A stretch of 64,000 bases of DNA from an uncultured Eubacteriales bacterium (GCA_934729465.1 CAKVEP010000001.1:1-64000), one strand, 5' to 3'; shown: positions 1 through 9,586, counted from the first letter of the stretch. Program-made: numbers and translations. Notes: generated by a model from the letters alone, not told the origin.

Positions 1-72
1 ACCCGGAACGGGTTCGAACCGTCGACCTCTAGCGTGACAGGCTAGCGTTCTAACCAACTGAACTACCGGGCC
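1..72 (-). tRNA. tRNA-Asp (GTC), 3' end cut by window
   Basis: On the minus strand the cloverleaf begins GGCCCGGTAGTTCAG and the anticodon loop CTGTCAC gives anticodon GTC (Asp). The T arm is GGTTCGAACC. The last few bases, the discriminator and CCA, fall outside the window. It follows tRNA-Val in the same transcript. Confidence 0.95.
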
Positions 73-76
73 ATTT

Positions 77-153
77 TGGTGGGGACAATAGGACTCGAAC
101 CTATGACCCCTTGCTTGTAAGGCAAGTGCTCTAACCAGCTGAGCTATGCCCCC
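77..153 (-). tRNA. tRNA-Val (TAC)
   Basis: Minus-strand cloverleaf with 5' acceptor GGGGGCA, anticodon loop CTTACAA (TAC, Val), T arm GGTTCGAGTCC and an encoded CCA end at 77-79. It lies 4 bp upstream of tRNA-Asp, so the two are probably cotranscribed. Confidence 0.96.
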
Positions 154-187
154 AAAAGTTTTAAGGTTTAACCCCTCAACGTGTTAT

Positions 188-216
188 ATAATAACATCTT
201 AGAGAGTTTATGTCAA
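188..216 (-). promoter_or_regulatory. Promoter of the tRNA-Val/tRNA-Asp transcript
   Basis: On the minus strand TTGACA (216-211) and TATTAT (193-188) are separated by exactly 17 bp, about 35 bp before tRNA-Val. The same two hexamers and spacing occur before the tRNA operon at 45285-45246. Confidence 0.8.
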
Positions 217-338
217 CACTTTTTTTAAAACTTTTTTTAGTTTTTCCATATTTGTAACCTTTTCGCACTTTAATTCTTTTTATCCATTTTTATTTGTTGG
301 GTTTGCACACCCAAATCTTTCTATATTTTATTATATTC

Positions 339-1349
339 TTATGTGGCACTATTTATTACTCTTTTTCTTTTCATTTTTTTCTGTCTAACGTCTGTCCCAA
401 CAAACTCCAGCTGAATATTATTTCCTATTATTCGTGACACCATACGTTGAGTATAACTTTTTTCAAGCTCTTTTAATGATAAATTCGTACTTATTATAGT
501 TGGACGCCTAAGCATTATCCTTGAATTTAATATATTATATATTGCTGCATTTGAAAACGAAGTTGGAAATTCTGTTCCTAAATCGTCTATTATAAGCAAA
601 TCACAACCAATAAAATGTTTTTCGCTTTCTCCTTCTTCGTCGTTCGTGTATTTAAAGCGCTCTCTTTCAAGCTTAGACACAATATTTGGAATTGAACCAT
701 ATATAACGCCGTATCCCTTTTCTATAACCACGCTAGCTATTGCTAATGACAAATGTGTTTTTCCAAGCCCCGTGTTCCCCCTCATCAATATGCTGGGAGA
801 ATTTAAGCTGAAATTATCCGCATACATTTTACACGACCTATATATCCTAGACATTATATCTCGACAAGATTCTTTTCTTGAATCATCGTATTCATCTGAA
901 TAGTAGTCTAATGAAAAGCTGTCAAAACTGCACAGCGTCAGCGGCGACATACTATTAAGTCTATCGTAAACTTCCTTGCGCAATAGTTCTTTCATACACT
1001 CACACATTATTCCATCAACGTAACCCTCGTCGTTGCATTTATTACATTTATATTTTATATCCAAGTAGTCCTCCGGAACTCCTGCACTTTTTAATATTGC
1101 TTTCAGCTCGTTTTGTAATAAAAAATTTCTTTCTTTGAGTTTCTTAATTCTAGGAGCAACTTCCGCTCCTCTTATCACTTGCTTTGCTACAGACACGGCA
1201 GTGGACGACAATTCTTTTTCTATAACCGACACTCTAGGGAAACGTGAATTTAAGATTTTCCTTCTTTTATATGCATTTTCTTCTGCTTCTTTTCTTAAGT
1301 TATATAGCTTTTTTTCCACTGCCTTATAAACTTCATTGCTATAACCCAT
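339..1349 (-). CDS. dnaI: DnaI/DnaC-like replicative helicase loader ATPase
   Basis: This 336-residue AAA+ protein should load the replicative helicase DnaB/DnaC onto DNA during initiation and restart. After a coiled N-terminal segment, near residues 100-118, comes a cysteine cluster of CNKC...CEC type. The ATPase core has Walker A GNTGLGKTHLS and Walker B LLIIDDLGTE. The start has a strong ribosome site (GGAGGATAATAAAAT before ATG). It lies directly downstream of a DnaD-domain gene, and the pairing supports a primosome role. The product family is clear; whether to name it DnaI or a generic DnaC-like loader is a matter of convention. Confidence 0.88.
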   Translation of the reverse strand: MGYSNEVYKAVEKKLYNLRKEAEENAYKRRKILNSRFPRVSVIEKELSSTAVSVAKQVIRGAEVAPRIKKLKERNFLLQNELKAILKSAGVPEDYLDIKYKCNKCNDEGYVDGIMCECMKELLRKEVYDRLNSMSPLTLCSFDSFSLDYYSDEYDDSRKESCRDIMSRIYRSCKMYADNFSLNSPSILMRGNTGLGKTHLSLAIASVVIEKGYGVIYGSIPNIVSKLERERFKYTNDEEGESEKHFIGCDLLIIDDLGTEFPTSFSNAAIYNILNSRIMLRRPTIISTNLSLKELEKSYTQRMVSRIIGNNIQLEFVGTDVRQKKMKRKRVINSAT

Positions 1350-1355
1350 ATTTTA

Positions 1356-2387
1356 TTATCCTCCAATAAAATGTCTTTCCCAACCATCTTCATCGAATAC
1401 ACTGTAATTTTCATATTCCTCTATGTTATAAGACGGCTTTGAGGAATAATTATTTTTATTAGTCTTTTCTGTTTTTCTTCGCTCATTTAGGGCTTGATTG
1501 ATATTTAATACACCTTGCTTATGCCATCTTGAGATTATACTGTCTATGTACTTAGCAACATACTTACCGTTTGCATTAACACATCTGTCGTAAGCCTCTT
1601 TTATCATTTTGTCATCGTATTTCCACTTAGACATCCACCTTATAACAGCTTCTTTTTCAACAGCCGTTGGGGCTCTGTGGTCAATACCTATTATCCTTTC
1701 AAACTTAGACCATATCACGTTTTCTTCATCTAATTGTCTGATTTTGCTCTCTGCTTTTTCTAAAGTATCTATTCCGTCTTCTGACCACGAACGTCCTACT
1801 TTGTCAATATAGCTCATATTTTTCTTCCCTATACTCACAACGTACTGGAGCAGCATTAAAATTACATCAACAGGTAAACCGTCTCTATCGTGCAAAGCAA
1901 GTAAAATTCCACTGTCACTATTTGTAATGGTCTTGCCCAAAATTTGCTGAGCCTCTTGCATTAGCGTTTTTATTTCGTCAGACTCTAACATCCTTTTGCT
2001 TATATCTTTTACATTCGGTTTTTCATATCTGTATGACGGCTTTGTAATTTTATTATTTTTTGTTTCGTCAACCTTAAGCCTGTATAGGTTGTCCACCTTA
2101 CTTTCAGCATGATTTATACTTGTTTTAAGAGTTTCGTCTCCACGCTCTCTTTTATCTAGCTTATCTAAAACTCCCGTTTCAAACCAGTACTGCATAGCGT
2201 CTTTAACGTCTGCTTGGCTCGCTGACAAATCATTAGAAATATCTGCAATCTCAAATTCTTCCCCCATATGGCGAAAAATCCACAAAAGTACTTTTATCTG
2301 TAAAGCCCCAGCTAATTTCATGTGTTTATCCACAACGCAAGTCGGAAGCACAAACACCTTATTTAACGCACCAAAAGAATACTTCAC
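1356..2387 (-). CDS. DnaD-domain replication/primosome protein
   Basis: A DnaD-like protein that would remodel DNA and help recruit the helicase loader. The N-terminal part (about residues 10-80) looks like the winged-helix DnaD N-domain, including the stretch LAGALQIKVLLWIFRHM. The C-terminal half holds a DnaD/DnaB2-type domain ending near YIDSIISRWHKQGV. The longest frame opens with a GTG at 2396, but that codon overlaps the ribosome site GAGGTG (2401-2396). The GTG at 2387, eight bases after the site and giving MKYSFGALN, fits homologues better. It is followed 6 bp later by dnaI. The charged tail after residue 310 is low complexity. Confidence 0.83.
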   Translation of the reverse strand: MKYSFGALNKVFVLPTCVVDKHMKLAGALQIKVLLWIFRHMGEEFEIADISNDLSASQADVKDAMQYWFETGVLDKLDKRERGDETLKTSINHAESKVDNLYRLKVDETKNNKITKPSYRYEKPNVKDISKRMLESDEIKTLMQEAQQILGKTITNSDSGILLALHDRDGLPVDVILMLLQYVVSIGKKNMSYIDKVGRSWSEDGIDTLEKAESKIRQLDEENVIWSKFERIIGIDHRAPTAVEKEAVIRWMSKWKYDDKMIKEAYDRCVNANGKYVAKYIDSIISRWHKQGVLNINQALNERRKTEKTNKNNYSSKPSYNIEEYENYSVFDEDGWERHFIGG

Positions 2388-2451
2388 CTTTTCCACACCT
2401 CAAACATATATAAAAAATTGTGTTACATTAAATATTATACCACATTCCCTT

Positions 2452-2496
2452 ACAATAAAAAACCTTGCAAATTGCACAAGCAAATTACAAGGTTTT
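2452..2496 (-). terminator. Rho-independent terminator after pfkA
   Basis: The inverted repeat AAAACCTTG (2459-2467) / CAAGGTTTT (2488-2496) forms a hairpin. On the minus strand it is followed by a T-rich run, 22 bp after the pfkA stop. Confidence 0.75.
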
Positions 2497-2517
2497 AAAA
2501 TTATATTTTATCAAAAA

Positions 2518-3588
2518 TTATTTTCCTAAACATATACCGGTGTCTTGAGCACATCTTATTATACTGCTGTCTGTTGGAACTGTTTTCAATTTTCCTGCTA
2601 TATCTTCTAAATCTACCGCCACTATTTTTTGATTTTTCATAGCCACCATTTTTCCGTATTCTCTGTTTCTTATAAGTTTAGCCGCTGCCGCTCCAAATCT
2701 TGTGGCAAGTATCCTGTCATACGGACAAGGACTACCTCCTCGCTGAAAATGTCCCGGAACGGTAACTCTCACTTCTTGACCCGTTTCATATTGAATATCC
2801 TGAGCTAGCTTGTTTGAGATTGTTGACTCAAGTTGTAGCTTTTTATCTTTCCTGTAGTCTTTATACATATCAGAAGACACCGCTCCCTCAGCTACGGCTA
2901 TTATAGAATATTTTTTCCCTTGTTGTCTTCGCATCGAAAGAGTCTTTAAAATAGCTTCCATTCTGTAAGGTATCTCTGGGATAAGAATAACATCAGCGCC
3001 TCCGGCTATTCCCGAATACAAAGTCAACCACCCTGTTTTGTGACCCATCAGCTCTACTATAAATATTCTGCTATGCGACATTGCTGTTGTGTGTATACAA
3101 TCTATAACGTTAGTTGCTATATTCACTGCACTGTGAAATCCAAATGTCACATCAGTTCCCCATAGGTCGTTGTCTATCGTCTTCGGGAGCGACACCACAT
3201 TTAAACCCTCTTCACTCAACAAATTAGCTGTTTTTTGGCTGCCATTTCCACCGAGTACTACAAGACAATCTAGTCTTAATTTTTTATAGTTCTCTTTCAT
3301 TTGCTTTACTTTATCTATGTTGTCGTCGCCTATAACTCTAATTGTTTTAAAAGGTTGTCTGGACGTTCCAAGAATTGTCCCGCCTTTAGTCAGAATACCA
3401 GAAAAATCTTCAGGTTTCATTATTTTGTATTCGCAATTTATAAGACCTTTGTAGCCATCAATTATTCCGTATATCTCAACCCTGCCTTCTCCGTAATATT
3501 CATAAAGTGAATTACACACTCCTCTTATCGCTGCGTTTAGTCCTTGACAGTCTCCTCCGCTTGTTAATATTCCTATCCTCTCCAACAC
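2518..3588 (-). CDS. pfkA: 6-phosphofructokinase, group III-like
   Basis: Phosphorylates fructose 6-phosphate in glycolysis. The glycine-rich start RIGILTSGGDCQGLNAAIRG, the catalytic PKTIDND and the FGFHSAV segment identify the family, and 356 residues is normal. Two donor-selecting positions are mixed. GGNGS keeps the glycine typical of ATP enzymes but has Asn where ATP enzymes have Asp. PKTIDND has the Lys typical of pyrophosphate enzymes. The phosphoryl donor therefore cannot be read from sequence alone. The start is either GTG at 3588 or TTG at 3585; the site AAGGTG lies 4 or 7 bases upstream. It follows ppk by 20 bp, so phosphate-energy genes appear cotranscribed. Confidence 0.9.
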   Translation of the reverse strand: MLERIGILTSGGDCQGLNAAIRGVCNSLYEYYGEGRVEIYGIIDGYKGLINCEYKIMKPEDFSGILTKGGTILGTSRQPFKTIRVIGDDNIDKVKQMKENYKKLRLDCLVVLGGNGSQKTANLLSEEGLNVVSLPKTIDNDLWGTDVTFGFHSAVNIATNVIDCIHTTAMSHSRIFIVELMGHKTGWLTLYSGIAGGADVILIPEIPYRMEAILKTLSMRRQQGKKYSIIAVAEGAVSSDMYKDYRKDKKLQLESTISNKLAQDIQYETGQEVRVTVPGHFQRGGSPCPYDRILATRFGAAAAKLIRNREYGKMVAMKNQKIVAVDLEDIAGKLKTVPTDSSIIRCAQDTGICLGK

Positions 3589-3608
3589 TAAACACCTTCC
3601 CTTTTACA

Positions 3609-5717
3609 CTAATAATTTTTACCCTTTTCTTCCTTAATCAATGTTCTGAAACCACAGGTATTATCTTTATTAATCGCACTTTCACGCTCTGTTTCCGCCA
3701 ATTTAAACAGCTTCATCTGACTGTTTACTAATTGTTTTCCTCTTTTGTCCACCCTCACATACTCTGTGTTTGGAAGTTGAATCCTCATATTTACGTTATC
3801 TTTTAATAGTATATCCAATATTTTTAGCGTACGTTTCTTTAGTCTTTCATCTTCAATCGGGAACACAAGTTCAACTCTTCTGTCTAAATTCCTCGGCATG
3901 AGGTCGGCACTTCCCATATATATTTTAGGGTCTGCGTTGTTGTGGAAATAAAATATTCTGCTATGTTCAAGAAGTCTTCCAACAATACTGTAAACTTGTA
4001 TATTTTCGCTGGTGTCCTCAATTCCCGGTACCAAACAACATATTCCTCTTACTATTAATTTTATTTCTACTCCCGCTTTCGATGCTTTATAAAGTAATTT
4101 TATTATGTCTTTGTCGACAATCGAATTTACTTTCATTATTATCTTTGCTTCCAAACCATTTTCTGCATTATTTATCTCATTCTTTATCATGGTTTCAAAG
4201 AATTTTCTTAAACCGTTTGGCGCAAGAACTAATTTCTGATACTCCGGAGACTTTGAATATCCCGTTAGCGAATTAAACAGCGACGAAGCATCCATACCAT
4301 ATTTCTCTTTACAAGTAAAAAGACCTATATCCGTATAAAATTTTGCTGTTATATCGTTATAATTTCCCGTTCCCATGTGAATATATCTTCTTATTCCATC
4401 ATCTTCACGTCTAACAACAAGAAGTATTTTACAGTGAGTTTTTAAGCCCGCAAGACCATATATAACATGACAACCTGCCTTTTCAAGTTTTTTAGCCCAT
4501 AATATATTATTTTCCTCATCAAACCTTGCCTTTAATTCAACAAGAACCGTCACCTGCTTGCCGTTTTCTGCCGCTTTTATAAGAGCTTCTATTATCGGAG
4601 AATTTCCACTAACCCTGTATAAAGTCTGCTTTATCGCTAATACCTGCTCGTCTTCTGCCGCCTGCCTCACGAATCTTACAACGCTATCAAAACTCTCAAA
4701 TGGGTTACACACCATACAATCTTTTTCTCTGATAGCTTTAAACATATCGTTATACCCCACAAAATCTGCCGGAGGATTTACAGGAGTTAAACTTGGAAAT
4801 TTAAGATTGTCGTCCCAATCCTCACCTGCAAATTTAGATAAAAACGTTAAATCTATAGGAGCGTCAACCTCATATATCTCTTTTTTACTAACTTTAAGAG
4901 TATCTGAAAGAAATTCTGATATAGCTTTTGTTGAATTATCATCTATCTCTAAGCGTACGAGTTCTCCTCTTTTTCTCCTCTTTATGGACTTCTCCATTTC
5001 TGTTAGAAGATTTTCAGCATCTTCATCTATTTCAATGTCTGAATCTCTTGTCACTCTGAATGTACAGCTCGACTTTATATCATGCAATTCAAAAAGTCTT
5101 TCCAGCTGATTTTGAATTATATCTTCAAGAAGTATATAACACCTCTCGTCATCTGACGGTACCTCAAAATACCTTCTCAATATTGACGGAACTTGAACTA
5201 TTCCAAAATTTAATTTTTCGTCTTTTTCAAGTTCAACCGCTATATTTAAGCTTCGGTTCGCAAGCAGTGGAAATGGGCGACTTTCGTCAACCGCTAAAGG
5301 AGTTAATACAGGGAAAAGTACTTTCTCGAAATAGTCTTCAACATACATTCTTTGACTATCGTTTAAATCCGACCACTTTAAAAATACTATCTTTTCTTTT
5401 TTAAGAGCCGGGACTATTGACCTGTGAAGACATGTGTATTGTTTTTCAACAAATTTATGTATTTTTTCGCTGAGCGTATTTAATAACTGCTTTGGCAAAA
5501 AACCAGAGGCATCTTCATCTTTAGGCTCGTCTTCTATTTTGTCCATGATATTTGCTATTCTAACCATAAAAAATTCGTCTAAATTCGACGCCGTGATTGC
5601 TAAAAATTTTATTCTTTCCATTATCGGATTATTTTTGTCCATTGCCTCTTCAAGTACTCTCAAATTAAAATCCAGCCAACTTATTTCTCTGTTGTTATAT
5701 TTTTTCTTGTTTCCCAT
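3609..5717 (-). CDS. ppk1: Polyphosphate kinase 1
   Basis: Reversibly makes inorganic polyphosphate from ATP through a phosphohistidine. The 702-residue protein has the usual PPK1 order. The N domain begins NREISWLDFNLRVLEEA and the head domain follows. The two phospholipase-D-like catalytic domains include GLKTHCKILLVVRR with the catalytic His, the segment RRYIHMGTGNYN, and DPKIYMGSADLMPRNLDRR. The ATG at 5717 is preferred over an upstream GTG at 5726 because AAAGGAG sits eight bases before it. It lies 16 bp after a Ppx homologue, the common kinase/phosphatase pairing. Confidence 0.96.
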   Translation of the reverse strand: MGNKKKYNNREISWLDFNLRVLEEAMDKNNPIMERIKFLAITASNLDEFFMVRIANIMDKIEDEPKDEDASGFLPKQLLNTLSEKIHKFVEKQYTCLHRSIVPALKKEKIVFLKWSDLNDSQRMYVEDYFEKVLFPVLTPLAVDESRPFPLLANRSLNIAVELEKDEKLNFGIVQVPSILRRYFEVPSDDERCYILLEDIIQNQLERLFELHDIKSSCTFRVTRDSDIEIDEDAENLLTEMEKSIKRRKRGELVRLEIDDNSTKAISEFLSDTLKVSKKEIYEVDAPIDLTFLSKFAGEDWDDNLKFPSLTPVNPPADFVGYNDMFKAIREKDCMVCNPFESFDSVVRFVRQAAEDEQVLAIKQTLYRVSGNSPIIEALIKAAENGKQVTVLVELKARFDEENNILWAKKLEKAGCHVIYGLAGLKTHCKILLVVRREDDGIRRYIHMGTGNYNDITAKFYTDIGLFTCKEKYGMDASSLFNSLTGYSKSPEYQKLVLAPNGLRKFFETMIKNEINNAENGLEAKIIMKVNSIVDKDIIKLLYKASKAGVEIKLIVRGICCLVPGIEDTSENIQVYSIVGRLLEHSRIFYFHNNADPKIYMGSADLMPRNLDRRVELVFPIEDERLKKRTLKILDILLKDNVNMRIQLPNTEYVRVDKRGKQLVNSQMKLFKLAETERESAINKDNTCGFRTLIKEEKGKNY

Positions 5718-5733
5718 TATAAACACTCCTTTA

Positions 5734-7305
5734 CTATATTGATAAATTTTTAGGCTTTACTAATAATCTTATTTTAACCCCAAACACTTCCTCAAAAAAA
5801 TCACGGCATCTTTTAAATTCCCATTGCTCAAATAATGTATTTTTATCTGTCGTTCCCGTTATAATTACTTCTCCTTTAATTATTCCGGCTTTGACTTCAC
5901 ACAATTTTTGTTTACTTGAAACGTCTAAAGCATTGGCTATTATGAAAATCGCTTTGAGCTTTGAAGCTATCAATTTATTTTTTACGCTTAAATTTTTATT
6001 TAATTCATTTTCATACCTTTTAAGTGAAAATTCATCTAATCCGGCTATATACGCAACTATTAAATTCTCCTCAAAACTCAAACCATATACATTTGTATTC
6101 TTTATAGCGTTAAACACACTCTCATCTGAATTTTTTAAATTTATATTGTTCCCGCACTCATGCATAATACACGCTAACTGTAATAATAATTTTTTTCTTT
6201 GATTTAAACCGTGTATTTTTTTGAGCCTTTCAAAAATCGTACAAGCATTTTCACACACCGCTTCATAATGCTTCATATCCGACCTATAATATTTAGCTAT
6301 AGACTTTGCGCTTTCAATCGTGCTACTTTCTATGTTTTCTTCTATTAATAACGTATCCCTCTTGTTTAAAAGCAGGTTCATTACGCAATCTAATAACTCC
6401 GTTTTCACATAGGTCACAGATTTTATATTAGCGATTTTTAATATTCCCAAACATATCGAAAGTATGCTGCAAGCTAGCTTTGTTTTTTCGGTGTTCAAGT
6501 TAAGCATTATACTGAGTCTATCAAGATTTATGGTTTTAAATGAATCGTAAAGTTTTGTAAGCTCATCAATCTCAACGTTAAATCTGTTGCCGTCACACTG
6601 CGCATTACAAATTTCTGATATAAGACTTATATCATTTCCCGTGACAATCAAAGTTTGGCTCGATTCCGGACTTAGCCAATATTTCATTCTCTTTACCATA
6701 ACATTCATGTATTCTTCTAACACTGAGCTAATATCTTCTCCGCTTTCTATGACTTCCGAAAACATATCATAGACCCTCATGTAGCCTATTGGAACGTTAT
6801 GAGAAAATTTTACAGCTCCATTTTCATACAAAGACAATCCTAAATTCCCACTACTAATGTTTGCAATTATTTTTCCGCTTTGCTCTTCACTTTCATTATT
6901 ATCGATTTGTCTTATTATGTTAGAACATATAAGCATTTCTTCATAATTTAACTCTAATATCTCAACATTCAAACCATTTTGAACTCTAAGCTGGTCTATA
7001 ACAAATTCTCTGTTTTCCGCTTCTCTGAAAGCCGTTGTTCCCAAAACCTTATAGTTAATTATTTTATACTCATCAAATAATTTTAAGTATCCGCTCAATA
7101 TAGAGGATATTTCTCTAACACTATTGAAGCTTATCTTGCCGGTACTAAACACTTCGTGCCCTATTGATATTGGGTATTCTAATGTTTCAAGGTCAACAAT
7201 TTTACTTCTATAGATTTGCGAAATTTTCATTTTAATAACATTTGAACCTATAACTATAACCCCGGCAACAGAGCTTCCATTCCCTCTATACAAATAAAGT
7301 CCCAC
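5734..7305 (-). CDS. Ppx/GppA-family protein with altered active-site motifs
   Basis: The fold is that of exopolyphosphatase/guanosine pentaphosphatase: an actin-like ATPase pair (about residues 1-300), then an HD-type helical region. The conserved LGTTAFREAENRE segment and the glutamate-rich NYEEM are present. However, the first phosphate loop, normally DIGSN, reads VIGSN. The second, normally DIGGGS, reads NISSGN. The HD pair in the C-terminal domain reads HE (IMHECG). These changes suggest weak or no hydrolase activity, perhaps a binding or regulatory role. It lies upstream of ppk1. The start is uncertain: GTG at 7305 or TTG at 7293, the latter better spaced from AGGTGG. Confidence 0.8.
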   Translation of the reverse strand: MGLYLYRGNGSSVAGVIVIGSNVIKMKISQIYRSKIVDLETLEYPISIGHEVFSTGKISFNSVREISSILSGYLKLFDEYKIINYKVLGTTAFREAENREFVIDQLRVQNGLNVEILELNYEEMLICSNIIRQIDNNESEEQSGKIIANISSGNLGLSLYENGAVKFSHNVPIGYMRVYDMFSEVIESGEDISSVLEEYMNVMVKRMKYWLSPESSQTLIVTGNDISLISEICNAQCDGNRFNVEIDELTKLYDSFKTINLDRLSIMLNLNTEKTKLACSILSICLGILKIANIKSVTYVKTELLDCVMNLLLNKRDTLLIEENIESSTIESAKSIAKYYRSDMKHYEAVCENACTIFERLKKIHGLNQRKKLLLQLACIMHECGNNINLKNSDESVFNAIKNTNVYGLSFEENLIVAYIAGLDEFSLKRYENELNKNLSVKNKLIASKLKAIFIIANALDVSSKQKLCEVKAGIIKGEVIITGTTDKNTLFEQWEFKRCRDFFEEVFGVKIRLLVKPKNLSI

Positions 7306-7382
7306 CTTTTTTAATTGTAATTTTATAAAAAAACATATTTATTTATATTTTTTATAGTAAATATAATTATATTACTTTATTT

Positions 7383-8297
7383 TTAATTATGCAACTGATT
7401 TAAAAAATTTTTAAAATAATTTGGTAAATCGCTATTAAATTCTATGTATTTTTGTGTGCGAGGATGTATAAAACCTAATTTTTTAGCATGTAAACATTGT
7501 CCGTTAAGCGATTTTATCACTTTTTTGGGTCCATACACGCTATCCCCTGCAACAGGGTGCCCTATATGCGCCATATGTACTCTTATCTGATGAGTTCTTC
7601 CTGTTTCAAGCTTTAGCTTTATGTGAGTAAAACCGTTGTACCTTTTTATTACCTCATAGTGAGTCACGGCATTTTTAGAGTTCCTTTGCGTAACCCACAT
7701 TTTCTTTCTATCCACAATATGTCTTCCTATAGGAGCGTTTATTGTACCGCTGTCTGCTTTAATGTTGCCATAAACCACAGCTTCATATTCTCTTGTGAAA
7801 TCATGAGCTTTTATTTTATCGGCTAAAATTTTATGAGAAAAATCATTCTTCGCAACTACTAATAATCCGCTTGTGTCTTTATCAATTCTATGTACTATCC
7901 CCGGTCTTATGACTCCGTTTATGCCCGACAAGCTATCCCCACAATGATACATAAGCGCATTTACTAAAGTTCCGGTATAATTCCCCGGTGCAGGATGAAC
8001 TACCATTCCCTTCGGTTTATTTACTATAAGTATGTCATCATCTTCGTAAACTATATCTAGCGGAATGTTTTCCGGCAAAATATCTATAGTTTTAGGTTCG
8101 GGAATATTAATTTTTACTGTATCATTTAGCTTACAAACGTAATTTTTATTTACTTTTTTATCATTCACTGTGATGTTTTCATCAGATATTAATTTTTGTA
8201 TAGACGAACGAGTTTGCCCATCAATTATTAAGCAAAGATATTTGTCGAGCCTTGTTCCAACATTTTCGCTATCCACTTTTATTTCTAACTCACTCAT
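7383..8297 (-). CDS. rluD: RluA/RluD-family 23S rRNA pseudouridine synthase
   Basis: Isomerises uridines to pseudouridine in large-subunit rRNA. An S4 RNA-binding domain occupies about residues 12-75. The catalytic domain carries VHRIDKDTSGLLVVAKND, whose Asp is the conserved nucleophile, and RTHQIRVHMAHIGHPVAGD near the end. The length of 304 residues is typical. The ATG follows AGGAG at good distance. It lies 29 bp after lspA, an adjacency widespread in Firmicutes. Exact rRNA target positions cannot be assigned from sequence. Confidence 0.93.
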   Translation of the reverse strand: MSELEIKVDSENVGTRLDKYLCLIIDGQTRSSIQKLISDENITVNDKKVNKNYVCKLNDTVKINIPEPKTIDILPENIPLDIVYEDDDILIVNKPKGMVVHPAPGNYTGTLVNALMYHCGDSLSGINGVIRPGIVHRIDKDTSGLLVVAKNDFSHKILADKIKAHDFTREYEAVVYGNIKADSGTINAPIGRHIVDRKKMWVTQRNSKNAVTHYEVIKRYNGFTHIKLKLETGRTHQIRVHMAHIGHPVAGDSVYGPKKVIKSLNGQCLHAKKLGFIHPRTQKYIEFNSDLPNYFKNFLNQLHN

Positions 8298-8326
8298 TTA
8301 ATTACTTCTCCTATAAATTTTATTAC

Positions 8327-8776
8327 TCAATTATTTTTACCTTTTTCACTATATTTTAATATGTATATCACCAACAATACTGTTCCTGCTGTTATACAAT
8401 AATCCGCTATATTACATACTGGTGCAAAAAACGATAATTTTATATAGTCCACAACATAGCCTAAAAACACTCTATCTATTAAATTACTGAGTCCTCCCCC
8501 GACAATTAACGCCGCTCCTGTTTTGAATATCTTACCAGTAACATTCTTTTTGTATATAACATAAAGCAGTCCAGCCACTATAACTACTGTCGAAATTATA
8601 AATATATACCTGCTATTTTTTAATATTCCAAACGCTGCTCCAGTATTTTCTAAGTAAACTATCTTTAAAAGTCCGTTTAAAACACTGATTTGAGAATATC
8701 TACTTAAAAAATTTTTCACATATAGCTTACATATTTGGTCTACAACAATAACCATAATTGAAATAATAAAATACAT
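8327..8776 (-). CDS. lspA: Lipoprotein signal peptidase (signal peptidase II)
   Basis: Membrane aspartic protease that removes signal peptides from prolipoproteins. Four hydrophobic segments are visible. The conserved blocks are NTGAAFG, NLIDRVFLGYVVDYI and NIADYCITAG; the last two carry the catalytic Asp pair. The reading frame extends upstream, but the hydrophobic start MYFIISIMVIVVDQ at 8776, ten bases after GGAG, gives the usual 149 residues. Substrates in this window would include the lipoprotein at 19430-20266. Confidence 0.95.
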   Translation of the reverse strand: MYFIISIMVIVVDQICKLYVKNFLSRYSQISVLNGLLKIVYLENTGAAFGILKNSRYIFIISTVVIVAGLLYVIYKKNVTGKIFKTGAALIVGGGLSNLIDRVFLGYVVDYIKLSFFAPVCNIADYCITAGTVLLVIYILKYSEKGKNN

Positions 8777-8850
8777 ATCCACACTTCTCCAATATAAATT
8801 AAATTGCGGTGCATCTAATCTAAAAGATACACCGCTCAAGTAAATATTTT

Positions 8851-9555
8851 TTATTTTCTACGCTTAAAAAATCCGAATTTTTTGTTTTTCTTAGAATCGG
8901 ATTTAATATCATATTCAGCACCAAATTCTAAATTTTCAAATTTTTTATTGCTAGCTTCAGATTCAACTATTCTTCCGCTGTCAATACAATTATCTTCGCT
9001 GAACTCATGCTCTTTTTTTGGATTTGTCTCATTTACGTTTATCTTACTTGCCTCAGGACAATTATCCAAATTCATTTTGTCTGTTATATTATCCTTTGTC
9101 TCCAGCAAATCTGCCTCATACTGCTCCATTAAACTACTTTTTAGCGGCATTCCCTTTAAAAGGCTAACGTGTTGTTCATAAAGCCTTAAAACGTTATTTT
9201 TAAATCTCTCGATTTCCCTATACACGCCATGAGACTCCACTTTTTCTCGCTCAACTTCTGATTTTGCCTGATTTATTATATGCTGAACCTTTTCTTTTGC
9301 CTCTTTTATAGAAGCATCTGCAAGTTTTTGTGCAGCAAGTATAGCACTTCTTATGCTACCCTCTTCTTCGTGGTATTTATTTACTTCTTTTTTTAGCTCT
9401 TCAACTTCCTTTAAAAGTTTAGATTTTTCACTTAGCAGTTTGCTGTAAGAGCTTTCAACCTCGTCTATAAAATTGTCAACATCCTCAGGCTTATATCCGC
9501 CAAAATTCGCTCTCCTAAAACTAATGTTTTTAATCTCATCTAAACTAAGCACCAA
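8851..9555 (-). CDS. divIVA: DivIVA-domain cell division protein
   Basis: DivIVA proteins mark curved membranes at poles and septa. The N-terminal signature SFRRANFGGYKPEDVDNFID (about residues 12-31) is the lipid-binding head. A long coiled coil follows to about residue 140. The last 90 residues are charged and poorly conserved, ending in a basic stretch. The start is TTG at 9555 (or GTG at 9552) after GGGGAG. It lies between sepF and lspA, as in many Firmicutes division clusters. Confidence 0.9.
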   Translation of the reverse strand: MVLSLDEIKNISFRRANFGGYKPEDVDNFIDEVESSYSKLLSEKSKLLKEVEELKKEVNKYHEEEGSIRSAILAAQKLADASIKEAKEKVQHIINQAKSEVEREKVESHGVYREIERFKNNVLRLYEQHVSLLKGMPLKSSLMEQYEADLLETKDNITDKMNLDNCPEASKINVNETNPKKEHEFSEDNCIDSGRIVESEASNKKFENLEFGAEYDIKSDSKKNKKFGFFKRRK

Positions 9556-9586
9556 CTCACACTCTCCCCATCAAAACGTCTTTGTT

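Noticed and set aside
4558..5109. A 183-codon plus-strand frame antisense to ppk1.
   Set aside because: It is a shadow of the ppk1 reading frame, with Ser/Leu-rich translation and no ribosome site.
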